A stretch of 64,000 bases of DNA from Isoetes taiwanensis (GCA_021234155.1 JAJEKV010000013.1:15291877-15355876); one strand, 5' to 3'; counted from the stretch's first letter, positions 1 to 13,069 are shown. Numbers and translations: made by a program. Notes: a model not told the origin generated them from the sequence alone.

Positions 1-1179
1 ACAGAGTGTCATCAATAATGGTAATTAGTTGTATAGTTGAGATAAGCTATAACATCTCTACTAGGCGCAAAGATCATATTACCTTTTAACGGATCCTCGG
101 GATAGATCCGGCATGACTTCATCTAACCTGCAGAACCTAATCACAAACAGCAGCAGCCTATAGAGCTGGAAGATGCAATTTGAAGCCAGATCAAGCATTT
201 TACAATCGCTATTTACCTTCCATGGGTCCTATTATAGATATTGTCATTGCATATGTTTTGCTAAATGTAAGGAGTTATAAAAACAAATCCATTGAGTCTA
301 AATTTCTAAATACTGACTATTGAATGGTGGTATATTGGACCTGCCAATTACTAGGTGTTGGAAATACACAATGCTAAATAGCTCGGACTAAAATTGGAAT
401 AATCGATATATTGGCCTCACATTAGGGTACCAAGCACATGGCAAAAGAGGATTTGAGGATAGCCAACCACGCAGAGGATTGTGAAAGTGCTACCGCTAGA
501 AATGTAATATGTGAGTTGTATACATGCTTCCGTCGCATGGTGCATCTAAAAATGAGATTACCACCAGGTTCCGTATATAGTTATAAACGTAACTAAAATA
601 GAATGACGAGGCATTTTCCCGCACTTCCTCAACTCAGCGCAATTCCTTTATGATTTGTCATAGAGGACATCAATGCCATCGCACTCTCTCCAACATAGTT
701 CATTGGACAAACTGATATTGGTCTTCTTGGTAAGTAGTACACTTCTTTGGGATGAGACCAAGGGCGTGCCCCATCCAAGAGGAATTGGCAGTGGTGATCT
801 AAAACCCACACCCAATGTTCTGCACCCTTCATATTGTTAAGCATATGAAACTCCTAGAATATGTGGTCCGTTGATGTAGAAAGATGGGCCAAAGATTATC
901 TCTTAAAAGTAAAAGGTTCCACTCCAAGATCATGACCAAGAATGGACTAGGAACCAACAGAAGGTACTCATTATTCCGCCTTCTCAGGTTAAGTTATTTT
1001 ATCTAGAAGGCCAAACTTCCATAATAACAATCACTATTGCTTATTGTTTTGATGTCATTTTCCTTTTACTTCTTTATATATGCTATAACCAAACTGGGAG
1101 CATTAATACTATTTGGTGGACTCAAATCACAAGCAAGATTTGATCTTCTGCTCGCTGACCTTGCTGGGTACAATTCATA
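1..1179. other. gene-poor AT-rich DNA
   Basis: No reading frame, repeat or RNA gene can be supported here. The stretch is AT-rich and the only ORF (629-844, minus) has no recognisable motif or splice context. Confidence 0.5.
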
Positions 1180-1201
1180 GGAAGGAAGGAAGGAAGGAAG
1201 T
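1180..1201. repeat. (GGAA)n microsatellite
   Basis: About five perfect GGAA units lie just before a sharp rise in GC content. Confidence 0.85.
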
Positions 1202-1239
1202 TACTTTTATCGGCTCCACGAGAGACCACACCTGCCCAT

Positions 1240-2710
1240 GGGGACCAATAGCAAAACGGCAGCAAGCCGGATTACTCACCGGATTAAAACCCCCGCCCGG
1301 TTTTCGAGGGAAAACCGCGGGCGAATCACCACAAATCAGGCGAATCATATAAAATGCGTAAAATATCCCAATATATACAATAAAACACTTCGTAGTGTGC
1401 CTAGCGTCACGGGACAAATGTATGGGGCAAGGTGACCTCGCAGGTTCCGCGCATCTCCCGGATGTATGACCCGGCACGCATCGATCGGGTGTTCATCAAG
1501 AATGGGTACCTCCAGCCGTATTTGCGAGCGCCGCGTGATTCGCCCAACTGACCGGAATACTGGCAACTCGGAAAGTGTGGACTCATCCTCAACGGCACCT
1601 CGCTTGATACATCGACAGAGCCTCGGCCCCGGCGCGGGCTCCCCAATCCACCGCCTTCGCCTCGATATGGGTGACGGTGGCACCGGTGGGCGGTGGAGGC
1701 AATGAGCGCCCGCGCCAGGGTACTGGAACGCAGAGCCGTGGCCCCGGCTAACACTGGCGCGATGTGCTCCTTGTAATGGGCCATTTTGACCCGTTTCCAG
1801 AGCATCGGGGTCCCGTGAGTCGGCAGGCACTCCAGGTACTCCGCAGTCGCCAATGACGGGTCAGCCGTACCAGACGCGACTGCGGTTCTCAGACGCTCCA
1901 TCCGGCGTAACCACTGACTTCTTACCTCTCCAACAGCCCTGCCGCCGCGCGACTCATGGCCACGCTGTAAAGCCGCGCGGAGCCGAGCATCACCCATAGT
2001 ACACTTTCAACAGACCGGCGTGTCTGTCAAGGGCTGTAAGCCGCAAGAATCCGCCAAGCAAACAATCGATAGGGGATCAAGGTTTTACCCTGGGTGCCTG
2101 CGGCAGCAACAAGCTCAGACTGCCTTCTCCAAGTTGGCCTGTGTCGCCAGAGACGCATCGGGTTCTGCAACCTCGCACTCGCATGCGGCGAGGACAGTTC
2201 GACAGTTCTAACAGATGACCGGCGGCCCCAATCATAGTCACCGGGTGACCGTTGTTCCGGCATTGCATAAAGCCTTCACTGGCCACACCCGCAAGCGATA
2301 GACGCCTCCCGCCAGAAATGCAGGAGGGGAACTCCACCCCAGGTACTTGTAGGTGGGCGGACGCCTACCGTGGCCGCCCCTCATATGTGAGTGCGTGAGG
2401 CATGGGTGACGGGAGGATACAGAAACGCACCTGCCCGGGGCCGCATTGACGCCACATGTCCGTAGGAAATCGGTCGTGCCCGGGCATCCGGTGAGACCGC
2501 ATATCTCTGCGGCCAGCAGGCCAACATCAGCCCCAGAGTAGATGAGCCGGGCGGATGACCTCGGTGCAAAAGATGTATGCCATCCCCCATGCTCTCGCAG
2601 AAGCTGCAGGTCAACCACCAAATGCAGAGGCCAAAAAGTGTCATGCAGGGGCAACCGCCGACCTCGAAGACCATCGGTAAATGCGTTTGGCCCGGCCGAC
2701 AAGCTTATAA
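1240..2710. other. GC- and CpG-rich island of unknown origin
   Basis: Base composition changes abruptly from AT-rich flanks to GC-rich, CpG-rich sequence and back again near 2710. Several ORFs of 60-196 codons overlap on both strands, as expected from GC-rich DNA in which stop codons are rare, so length alone is not evidence of coding. The most protein-like stretch is a plus-strand frame of about 45 codons near 1417-1550, containing residues DRVFIKNGYLQPYLRAP. The minus-strand 196-codon ORF (1407-1997) has no family motif that I recognise. A decayed transposon or a captured gene piece is the likeliest source. Confidence 0.4.
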
Positions 2711-3024
2711 ACCATTTAGACTCTTGCTTATTTGAAATTTTCATCTTGTTTTGTGATTTTCTCTGGCCCTAATACTTTATTAGACAAGTTTGCCAGTCCT
2801 AGTCGCCTATACCGAGAAGATGATATGATAGTTATAAACAAACCGAATTTTCAATCAAAGTTTAGCCTGGTTTTCTTTTTAAGGTGGCTACATTTCTTTT
2901 GGACAAAGCTTATACCATCACTCGAGCATAGTATCTTCGTAATCCTCAAGTTTTATGGAATTTTTGTTTTGTAGGATTCTATCCTTCGAGTCGAGCACTT
3001 GGGTACTCAGTGAACTATAAAGTA
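2711..3024. other. no gene seen
   Basis: AT-rich flank between the GC island and a tandem duplication. Nothing is supported here. Confidence 0.4.
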
Positions 3025-3306
3025 TTGATATAACAACATTGCATTTCCACAAAATTCCAAGTTAGAATAGACTGTAACATTTCGTCACTCATTTTTTTTT
3101 TCTAATTTACATCAGGACAACTCAAGCTCCAAGTCTTTTAATGTGTAAGGAAGCTATCTAACTATAATACTTGATATAACGACATTACATTTCCACAAAA
3201 TTCCAAGTTAGAATAGGTTGTAACATTTCGTCACTCATTTTTTTTTCCTAATCTACATCAGGACAACTCAAGCTCCAAGTCTTTTAATGTGTAAGGAAGC
3301 TATCTA
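3025..3306. repeat. tandem duplication, two copies, 146-bp period
   Basis: The segment starting TTGATATAAC at 3025 recurs at 3171 with only a few substitutions. Both copies end in the same GTAAGGAAGCTATCTA sequence (to 3160 and 3306). This is a recent local duplication of non-coding DNA. Confidence 0.9.
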
Positions 3307-4655
3307 CGATGATTCAATCACATGCACGTTCTATATTAACCATAGTTAGTGTTATCTTATTCACTATGATGTGTTCTATTGCTTCTCATTGGCAGAGAAA
3401 TTTTTCTTAAAGAGAGATTTAAGAGACTGCCATAAAGTTGAAGGCTCCTTTCGATAACTTTATACAACATTATGTATGTTAATGGTACGTGAATAAAAGC
3501 CATCATTGACGTGTTGCACATGCAATGTTTATGAACCCAAGATGAACATAGAATCAATCTGATGTGTAAATATGAAACACATCTATTAGTTTTATCTAAG
3601 ATATGCTTTTGCATAGACAATGCATTTTTTTAATTACTCTTAACATATCAAATGCCAAGAGTATCTTAGTATTTCAACTTTTATTAATAAAATCTATATT
3701 AGCAATGATATTACAAAAGGCATTCATGATTGTCCTTTGGTGTCTTGCAATTATACAAACTTCATGTTTGTGCATTGTTTCTATTGTTTGATGAAGGATA
3801 AGTCTTCCAAAGTAGTTACCACAATAGTCTTGGTGAAGGATAAGCCTTTCAATTAATAGAAGAGATCCCCAACTTTAAAATCAGTGTTACCATATTGATG
3901 CTTTTAGGTCAAGGATGTCATTCCAAACAGTGGTACATTCACATTTCCTCACATATCTTTGGCTTCCCACAATTTGCCTCATATACACATTCTCCTTAAT
4001 AGATCTTTTTTTTAAGACACATTAAATGTCATATGTATCTATGTTTGAAGCACATGTATATAGCTATTAAAACAAAATAGACCAAATTCGACAGAAATGT
4101 ATTACATTTATCCACCAAGGTCCATGTTAGAACATTTTTCTTTTATAATTGGATGTTATTTAGGCTTAGCGCAAAATTTCTATGTATATGCCCAGTTCAG
4201 AGCAAGTCACCACAAAACATACATTAATGCCCCTCTTTTAATGTCATGTCCAAAGTCCAATGCTGGAAAGTCCAAAAATGGACCATTCTGAAAGTAATGC
4301 ACTTCTTCTCATTTGTAAGATTAGAATATCTCTATTTTATTATTCTATTATTCACCCCTATATTTGGCATAATAACTCAAAGTAAGATAATCATCCAAAC
4401 ACAACAAGAGGCAACATCATTTCATAGTGCAAGGAACAAGTTTAAATTCCAAATAGAATCATATTTATACCGCAACCACGGCACCCATTAGTTAAGTACT
4501 TAACGAGATTTAATTAAAGTGGGTCGATCTCTGAATGGTTGGGACCTCGGGATCAACAAAATGGGACTCATAATTAATTTTGTTTTGAATTGAATGTTTG
4601 AATAGAATTTTTTTCTTAAGTAAAACAAATAACATTTACAAAAGGAACAATCCGA
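3307..4655. other. gene-poor AT-rich DNA
   Basis: Only short ORFs with no family features are present, and no repeat boundary is visible. Confidence 0.4.
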
Positions 4656-4850
4656 GAAAAGAAAGGGAATGGGAGAAAGAATGGAAGGAAGGGGAGATGG
4701 AAGGAGGGAGGGAGGAGGGAGGGGGGGAGAGGGAGGGGAGGGAGGAGGTGGAGGTAGGAGGGAAGGAGAGGCATGGAGGGGAGGAAATGGAAAGGAAATG
4801 GAAGAAGAGGAGTGGAGGGAAGGAAGATGGAAGGAATGGGAGGGACTGAA
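4656..4850. repeat. purine-rich low-complexity tract (GGA/GGAA-rich)
   Basis: About 195 bp consist almost wholly of G and A on the plus strand. Long ORFs on both strands here (Glu/Gly/Arg-rich on plus, Pro/Leu/Ser-rich on minus) result from the repeat and are not genes. Confidence 0.85.
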
Positions 4851-6980
4851 ATAAATAAATAGAATAATGGAAATATGAAATTAAATCTCATATTAGAATT
4901 AAAAATTAAAAATTACATAATATAAAAAATTAAATAAATTATTACTAAATTAAAGATCTCATATCGGCTTCAATTTTTAGTTGCAAGAGGAGTGGTCACA
5001 TGGGTACGCTTCACTTCATATTACGAATCAAAGTGATGGCGCTGGCCGCCTTCAAAATAACCCATTTGGCTTAGAAGATTGTAGAGGGATCTCGAAAGTG
5101 AAGGCCAACACCCTAAATAATAATCGAAGCACAGATATCTAGATTAACCTTTCGACTCACTATTAGTCGGTGTAAATCAAGTAGGGACCGAATTAGAAGA
5201 AAAGAAACTGAGGAAAACGCGATTTATATCACCATAACTCCACAACTGGCCTCAATGCATCAATCTCTCAGATGTATAAGTTGCTTTTGCTGATGCAATG
5301 CGAGTCTATATAGAGGCCCTTCTTTTCGACATGTTGCATCCTTCCGCCCTTGACAGACCGGCAGAAAGCCCCATCGCTTGCCGTCGGGCTAGGGAGGGAG
5401 AGGACGTTTCAATTTAGCGCTTTCTCTAGTCAGCCATCCAAAGTCGAGAAGGCATAAGGTTGTGCAAGCCCACTACCTTGCCTTTCCCAAAATGCAGAGC
5501 AGTAGCAAAATGTGGATTCTACCATATCTTTTCTTCATCCTGTTCAAGAGCAATCCCCTCCTTGTAACAGAGTGCTCGAGAAACAGAGTGATCGATATGC
5601 AGATAAAACTTGACATTATCTAGGCTTGTTTCCGCTCTGTTCCATGCAATTCCCTGCAAGCATTAGAGAAACTGAGAATAAAATAAAACCAAGGTAAATG
5701 ACGTGAGAGTTGATGAGCGAAAATGAATCTGAGGAATTGCAAGTCTGGCAATGGTGAGGCTGAATCTGTGTGCGTAGAACATCACAATAAAGTTACAGGT
5801 TATATATTCACAGAAGGGTTTTATTAGTGATTAACTGGGCCTTCGGGTATTTTCTCGATAATGAATTCAGTTTCTAGTCGCGATCCAACATCACATTTGG
5901 AACAACCATTTTGGAGCAGCAGCAAGCGATGGTAGCAGCGGAGCAAGAGCAGTACTTACCATGCCATAATAATCGCACTAAGGTGCTTACCGGCATTACT
6001 TCCCACCACTTTTGCACGTAATCAATGTGCAGTATAAATCGGTAAGTCAGCAGATGTACTTACTACTATCCGCAGTTGCATACTGCATCTAATCCGATTT
6101 CAGCCTTTGGCAACAAGAAAGCATGAATGACCCACTTCAGCAAAAGAAATGAGGGCCATACCTTCAAAAAGTCACCGTAGCCTTTCTTGCTTTTCCTAAT
6201 TCTTCCTCGATTCTTTTTCCAAGATGTATGTCGATTGCTCCAAAATCTTCCTCCGACTTTTCACATCTCTCCATGGTACCCTTTGGCTGCGAAAGTACCT
6301 GTACCAGCCTATAGCTGGAGCTTCATGTTGCTGTGGGATTTTACGTGCTCCATAGCCACTACTTTTGGACTTAAGGTACCAAATCTCGATAGTTATGCCC
6401 AATCTTTCAAAGATATAGAACAATCCCCTTCTTAAATTTCAAATTTCAAATTTAAGTACGTAGGAGAAAAAGCTGATATAGAGTGTGTAATGTAACAAAA
6501 ATTTGCAAGGTAATAATCTTGATATTTCATTTAAGGCTAATGGTATGATTGTATTGTTATGGTAATGGAAACAAATTCCTTTAATGCCATGTATGTTATG
6601 CACATTTAGCTCATCTATTATTAAAAATCCCATTTTTCAAGCAGAAAAAAGGCATCAATGGGATATTTATCTAAGGCCATTGGGATATTATGTAATGACT
6701 ATATTATTTTTAGTCATATTATATTGTCTTAGCTCATCCTATTATTAAAGTCTTATTTTTTCGAATGCATTGCATATGCGTATACACATAGAAATGAGAT
6801 AGATAAGTGGTGTGCATTAGAAAATGCATAGAAAATACATAGAATATGGTCCAATTAGTCATGATTTGTACCCATAATACGTGGAGATAGAAATTGGCGT
6901 TGTAGGCAGGTTTGCTCTTGATCATGTTGCATATTTGATCACCTGTTTGAGAGTCCGAAGACCCTCATACTTAAGTTTTG
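4851..6980. other. intergenic DNA, no supported gene
   Basis: Mixed-composition DNA with no recognised family. The frame at 6187-6435 (82 codons) has no motif or splice context. Confidence 0.4.
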
Positions 6981-6984
6981 ACTG

Positions 6985-7130
6985 CCTTTCTCGACCGCTA
7001 TCGAAAGTTTCCACCGCCTTTTCACGCACTGGCCCACGACCAGATACTTTCAGCTGCCTTTCGACTGCTACGCAGTCGAGAAAGTGCCCCGACTTATTAA
7101 TTCTCACCGCCTTTCTTGACCTCGAAAGGC
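6985..7130. repeat. cluster of CTTTCTCGAC-type palindromic motifs
   Basis: Four variants of CTTTCTCGAC / GTCGAGAAAG occur within about 140 bp. One forms a hairpin: CTTTCGACTGC and GCAGTCGAGAAAG separated by 3 bases (about 7058-7085). The same sequence forms a perfect palindrome at 22499-22520 and recurs in part near 22970. Confidence 0.65.
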
Positions 7131-7318
7131 CATCAGGGCTCTTCCGAGGGTTTTTCTACCTGAGTGGGAGAAAGGCCCCTCAAAACCTTTTTTTCCTAGT
7201 TATGGGGAAAGTCTTTATTTTCTTTCTTTTAAACGTAAAGCATTAATTTTTGTGATAATAAAGGAAAAACTTAATCAAAGATGCATGGAAAAATCTAAGC
7301 TTATAATAAGGGTCTGGA

Positions 7319-7344
7319 ATTAGAATAGAATAGAATAGAATAGA
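7319..7344. repeat. (TAGAA)n microsatellite
   Basis: Five TAGAA units. The related TTCTA repeat recurs near 47235 and 51720, each time next to a TGGTCTCC(A/G)TGGAC-like sequence, so it is probably carried by a dispersed element. Confidence 0.8.
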
Positions 7345-9444
7345 TTTTAATGCATTCACTCGAGAATCCCACCTGCCCATGGACCAAAACAAAAAAAGAA
7401 AGAAATGCATTAAAAGCTCTTCTTCCTTTTCCTTTGGAAAAATAAATCCGGACGCGGCCTTTAAATAAGTTTGTGCCAATGTATTTATTATGATAAAGAT
7501 GTTAGCTGATTTCCTTTTCGAGGCAACCGCAATTTCGAGAAGTGGCAAGAGCGCGTCAGTGCTGAGTGGTAATTGAAGACCTGTGAATTTTCTCAGAAGT
7601 ACTAAGCCCATCCTAAAAGATGGCTACCGCATCTAAGAAATCAAGATTATAATGTAGAGAGGGGTTTGGCGCTTGTTTCAAATCGAGGAGAATGTAACCT
7701 GTGCAAAGCTCGTTGAATTTGAGAACTTTAAAGATGGAAAGATGGACGGAAGAGGTTTTGAAGCGTGCCGGACGATGGGCGAAGTGATGGGTATGGTGAA
7801 AGAAAAGAAGAGGGTGGCCACCAAAAAGGCAAACCGGTATCATGGCGTGTTATATAATACGTAATGTTATGCCCCGACACAATTTGCGGAAGAAGTGACT
7901 CGAGTAATGAGGAAATCCGTGTACATTTTCCATTATGTCTTTGGGATACGTAAAAATTTCTATTGTGTTATTTATTAAGAAATGGCTGAACTAATATGGT
8001 ATGCTCCACTTTAGTATATGTTTTAAGTTTACGTATCAAAATACCCTAATGCTGCCATAGAACTTCTTATTTTTCATCTGCGGTGGATCGCGCGCCAACC
8101 ATCCAACTTAACTCTAACTCAACCATAAATGCCGGAGTTTAATATCATATAAATATAGTACCAAGCAAATTTAACACGTTCTCGTTATCGCTGCGCGGTT
8201 TGGAGGGATGCCATGTAAATAAAATAGCTTGTTGCTAAGTAATAATGGATAAAACAAGGTCCTCTAAGATCATCCAGGTGTACAAAGCACTATAATAAAT
8301 AGCCTGATGGTAAAAAGGGCTAGTAATTTCTTTATGATAAGCTTATTGTTATGATTTATGTTCTCTAAGTAAGTTGTTAATCAAGAGCAGCGGCACGCAT
8401 AAGTAGAGCCAAGTTAATACCCAATGTAACTTTTGGGTCCCTTGCCGATTTCACCATTCTATGCCAACTCAAGATTAAGTTTGGTCACAGTAATGCGGTA
8501 TTCTTTCCTCCCATCGCATACTTTTGGTCAAGTATGGTGGTTCTTAGCTAAAAGGTTGCATGGATCAAACAAGTGAAAAGTTTCGAAGAATCAGTAAATG
8601 ATCAGCAGGATGTTCTCGATGGTTTTTTATGGTCTTGTAAGTACAAAGATACCTACGCCAGAAGTTGCAAAGCCTATATAATTTCTTTGTTTTATGGTTT
8701 ACATAAATAGTAGGAACTATCTCCCATTTTATGGGTCAAGCTGAAGCAAACAATACAGATTCTCCGCAGCTATAATTAAAGGTACCTCCTACCTTAAAAT
8801 AATAGTCGGTACTGTTGAACAATAGTGCAGACTATATAGGCGGATATTTTGACAGACATATATTGTTCAATGTATGGTTTTGTAAATCCTAAAAAAGGAA
8901 GCATTAGCAGTAATGGAAAAATGGGTGTATGAAAGGAACTTATGCACTGATTTGAGGCATGTCAATGCAGACACTTTGCCGTGGAATTGCAGGTCTGTTT
9001 GTAACTTGATTTAATGGTATATGCTGAATATATGACCTATCTAACATGAAATTGCATGTAGTGGAATAGGTCTGATATAATGGTGAACAGAAGCTAAGGT
9101 GATGGGTTAGAATTGTAACCATCATTCAATTAAATTGGGTTTATGTCTTAATTTTGGGACAAATTTCATATTGCATGTTTTTAGTAGCATATTCAAATTC
9201 ACACATTTCACCTCAAAATTATGAAAACGTAATATCATGTTATTTACAAAATAGTCAATATTTCACAATATAGCACCATATCATAAAAACGTGATAACAA
9301 AAATTTACATAGTTATTCAACTTTCTTCAAGCACCCCCAATGATATCATAGCCTTCTTCCCCGACATCCCCGAGGTATTGTAATTCTCGTGATTTCTAGC
9401 TGGAATAGTGTTTGGAGTCCATGAGTACAAAACACTTTCATAGT
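7345..9444. other. no supported gene
   Basis: ORFs at 7243-7611 (minus, 122 codons) and 7673-7864 (plus) show no recognised family or convincing splice sites. The rest is AT-rich and featureless. Confidence 0.35.
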
Positions 9445-11965
9445 CTAGCCAAAGATCGTGATCACTCTGATTTCTCCTCCATTTCTTTGTCCAACAACTG
9501 AAAAATACCTTTCTTTATCCGACACGCTGGTCAACCGATGCAATCGACACCACCATTCCACCCGCATATGGTTGAAGTTAATATTACCTTCTTTCTTTGC
9601 AAATATCGAGATAGTGAACCCCAACCACACCGATATGTATCTAAATCTGATGGCTTTACTACCACAAATTGGTGGCATTCCAAGTCAAGGAAGGTTCATA
9701 AGCATCCATGCCTAGAAACTTTGGCCTATTGTTCTTAGGACCAACATAGTGTTTGTCGGCGGAGGAGGAGCATATTGCTTTATAATGCTACTTACAAGTT
9801 GTCATCAAAAATCCTCAAAGACTGCTAAGGTCTTCCACCTAGTTTTAGGCAACCACCCTTCTTTCAATTCATCCGAGGATGTGTCTATCTCCCCAACAAA
9901 GTTAATCACCTTTTCCAAAGAAGTTTCACCAAGGCACCTAAGCAGGTCATCCGATTGGTTTGCCAATGCTTTATATAGTCTTGATTCCTTCCTTAGTCAA
10001 TCCCAATTGCTTCACTTCTTCAAGAGGTTTTAAAGCTTTTGGTTGACCTAGAGGTATCATAGGCTTGCCATTCTCATCTCTACGCCATATTTCCTCCCTC
10101 CTCTCCACTCATCCTCCTCAAGGTCTCATCTTCCATTGAAGATTGGAATCCCATCTCTCCCCCAAAAGTGAACTGGAGGGCCCTGAATGACCTTCAAGAT
10201 CCAATGTATAACCATCCACAAAGCTCTTCCAATCGGGCACTTCTTCTATGAGAGAAGCTATAGGGTTTGGAGTAGTGCATTCATGCAAGATTTCCATTAG
10301 CCTAGGAAAGTTGGTCACTGCTTGTCGCTTCAAGATACAACTATATTTGCCAAATAATGCATCCACATCCTCATGGGTATGCCCGCATAAGAAACCCTAA
10401 ATTAACTTTTCAAATATCCCCACAAATGTTAAGTAGGATAGGAAAGAAAACATCCACTGTTTTATTTTGGCCAAAGACAATTATCAAGTTGCAAGAGAAA
10501 CCTTTTGGGTAGATCTTGAGGTTTAGCACGTGAAGTTGAAGCTCCAACATGTTCATTAGACCCATGCTTCCTAAACCTTGCCTTGCTGAACTTTTTCAAT
10601 ATTGTTAGGGTTTCATCTAACAATGCTCTATGTAGTGCCTCGCTAGTCAGAAGGTCCCGAGGTGACCATTGTATCCATTTTCATAGTTTCTCAAACACCT
10701 CATGATACTCCCAATATGAAAAACTGACCATCACTCCACAACTCCAAACTAAAATGGCCATAGTAGGTTTGATTCTCGCCCATGCAAGATTGCCCCCAGC
10801 CATTGAGATTTCAGAAGGGTATGATCTTCCACATGACTTTGGTATGTACTTGAATTGTGGAAGACAAGTCTTTTGCTGGTCCATCTTGTCATGTATAATA
10901 CATAAATAGTTATTGGGTTCCAATGCGATAAAGTCCTCCACATCCAATAACATGATCTACATGATAGTTGGTCACCATATGGTCCTTCATATGCTCCCTT
11001 ATCCTAGCCCTTTTGACTAGGTTGCACAAATTATCAAGAGTCTCCTTCAACTTAGCACATAAATTGCACTTTGCAAAGTTGTTTGAAGTTGCTATGGTGA
11101 CATGATTGAAATGCTTCTTCCATAACCTACTAAAGCTAGGTTGGGATATTGGAAGAATTCCCAATTCCTCAAGTAGGGAATTCACTTCTTCCAAAATACT
11201 TTTTTGAGTACAATGTGATGGCAACCTTTTCTCAACAACCGCTTCTTCCCTTTTCATCCCTTTCTTTTTGTGTGGCATAGACTCGTGATTGAAATCAATA
11301 TATTTTTCAAATATCTCCCCGCGCAGCCAAGGTCCTAGCCGTTGGTCTCAACAAACCATTATTTCCATGTAAAGCAATCCTGCTCCCTCTCACTGCTTTT
11401 TTTGCCAATTATGCCATGAAGAAGTTGGAATTGCATGGATACTCGCCATGCTTTTGCACATATCCATTTGCCTAGCAAAGGGTATCTTTTTTTCTCGCTT
11501 GGGTTTCTTTTCATCTTGAAGTGCATGCTCAAGATTGTGTACATGTAGGTCCTCCTCTCATCAACAAAGGTACTTTTGAAAAGTGGCTCTTGCTTCCACC
11601 AATTGTTCTATTGTGAAGAATTGCATACAATCACTCCAACAACAACTGAGCCCCTAACCTTCACCATTGTCTCACGCTTGGTGTCACTAATCAACTTGGC
11701 TCTTTTGCTAGGATAATGTCCGCAACCGATATTCTCCCCTTTTGCCTAGGTTTAGAGTTCCAACCGCCAATGGATCAATATCAAGACAATCATTGTCCCC
11801 AACAACCTCAGCTCGAAAAATATAATCCTCCACAAATTGAACACTACTTATAGGCCATGCCATGATGCAAGGAACCTCCAATTGCTTGACACAACCAAAA
11901 CATTCCTTGTCACCCAAACCTTTACCTTTCCAGCTTGTCTTCCAACATCGAAATTGCAATACCAA
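9445..11965 (-). pseudogene. DUF7869-like, transposase-like protein, broken
   Basis: A minus-strand coding relic reads across several frames. In order: an N-terminal piece (11708-11965), a short basic piece (11359-11544), a piece of about 120 codons (10910-11278) with a SFSRLWKKHFNHV run and a CNLC zinc-ribbon-like pair, then YLCIIHDKMDQ (about 10870-10908), FLLQLDNC (about 10475-10495) and GHTHEDVDALFG (about 10350-10388). The last three are hallmarks of a plant and protist family known as DUF7869; the family name is from memory. The acidic residues in the three motifs could be a DDE/D catalytic set, which is inference. Stops and frameshifts separate the pieces, so this copy is dead. The far 3' part (9445-10100) is assigned only by continuity. 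Confidence 0.65.
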
Positions 11966-12535
11966 TATTGTCTTCCCCTAGCCTTTCATCATTAACAAAT
12001 TGACCAGATCCAGCACAATGACTCCTTGGCCTACTATTTCCTTTTGTTGCACTTGTGCATGATTCTCACCTTCTTGTTCCTCCATTGCACCCTACTATAG
12101 AGGACTAATTGTTTTTCTTCAACATTCTTGCTAGGAGTTGGTTTTTCATTGATATTGCTCTTTTCAATATGTTGCACACCATCTTGAGTTGGAGAGGCAC
12201 CATTGACCTAGGCAAATTGCACCCTTTTTAGTCAATGAGTAAGAAAAAATTATTACACCATAAGATAAAAAAAGTACGTACATTTATGGAATATGTAGAG
12301 GTAAATCAAATTTTTTTAAAAGCAAGAAATTCCTTGGAAATAGGTTTAATATAATAATAACAATGGGCGTAAACGAAATCATTTAAAACAAGAATTTTCA
12401 TGGCAACAACAAGGAAATGATATTTATATAAATATATCCAAATTTTAATTATCGAAAATTTGATATATGATTACTTAAAAGACATATAACTAATAGACGG
12501 AGAATTTATTATCCATAATAATATACCCTAGATAA
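11966..12535. other. possible N-terminal remainder of the DUF7869-like relic, then AT-rich DNA
   Basis: Minus-strand codon-like text may continue to about 12230 but carries stops. After that the sequence is AT-rich and featureless. Confidence 0.3.
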
Positions 12536-12539
12536 TATA

Positions 12540-12660
12540 GTCATGGAATTTCAGACGCCTCAAGCAGGTTATTTGAGGCAATAAATTATTCACGCTAAGA
12601 GCTAATTAACCCTATATAAACCGTTCACGCCTCAAGACCATTCTCGTCCCAATTTTTTTT
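12540..12660 (+). promoter_or_regulatory. promoter-like module, copy 1
   Basis: The order of elements is CAGACGCCTCAAGC, ATTATTCACGCT, a TATA-like CCTATATAAA, then TTCACGCCTCAAG. It is followed by an ATG near 12666 whose frame closes quickly. The same order of elements recurs 1.25 kb downstream, so the module is duplicated. Confidence 0.5.
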
Positions 12661-12823
12661 TCGCCATGAAGCTGCTCAAATTTCGCCATTGAATCTTCAT
12701 GAAGAACCCGAGGTCTCACCAAAGAGACGCCGGGTTGAAGAGCCCCCTCTTTCCCCCTCATAGATTTTCTTTTGCCCACTTCTCCTCCTCATTCCGATTC
12801 GCAGGGATGATTCTCGATTTCAA

Positions 12824-13069
12824 ATGGAAGAGGAGGGAGTTGAGCTCCTCCTCGATTCCTCCGACTCAAGAGGAGGAAGGGAGGAAGAGGAGGAGTTGGA
12901 GGAAGAGGAGGAGATGTCCTCCCAAGAGCACATGACCGCCTCGGCCTGTGGTTGGCTTGACCCCTCAAACAGAATGAAATCTCGAGGAGGAGGAGGAGGA
13001 GGAGGAGGAGGAGGAGGAGGAGGATTCGGAGGAAGGCCGACAATCTCACCCAGCTTTTGGAGTGGTTGA
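12824..13069 (+). CDS. hypothetical Glu-rich, Gly-tract protein fragment
   Basis: An 81-codon frame 3' of promoter-like module 1. It begins with an acidic region (about residues 1-35, Glu-rich), passes through a short complex stretch (about 35-54) and ends in a run of 13 glycines encoded by a GGA microsatellite. No family is recognised. Much of the length comes from simple sequence, so it may not be expressed. It could be the first exon of a longer transcript, since a TTGCAG acceptor-like site follows at about 13158. Confidence 0.25.
   Translation: MEEEGVELLLDSSDSRGGREEEEELEEEEEMSSQEHMTASACGWLDPSNRMKSRGGGGGGGGGGGGGFGGRPTISPSFWSG
12983..13023. repeat. (GAG)n microsatellite
   Basis: About 13 GAG/GGA units encode the poly-Gly run of the overlapping frame. 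A poly-T tract follows at 13098-13114. Confidence 0.9.

Noticed and set aside
2238..2744. 168-codon minus-strand ORF
   Set aside because: It overlaps other long frames in CpG-rich DNA and has no motif; length alone is not evidence there.
4598..4891. Overlapping ORFs of 61-91 codons on both strands
   Set aside because: They are products of the purine-rich low-complexity tract.
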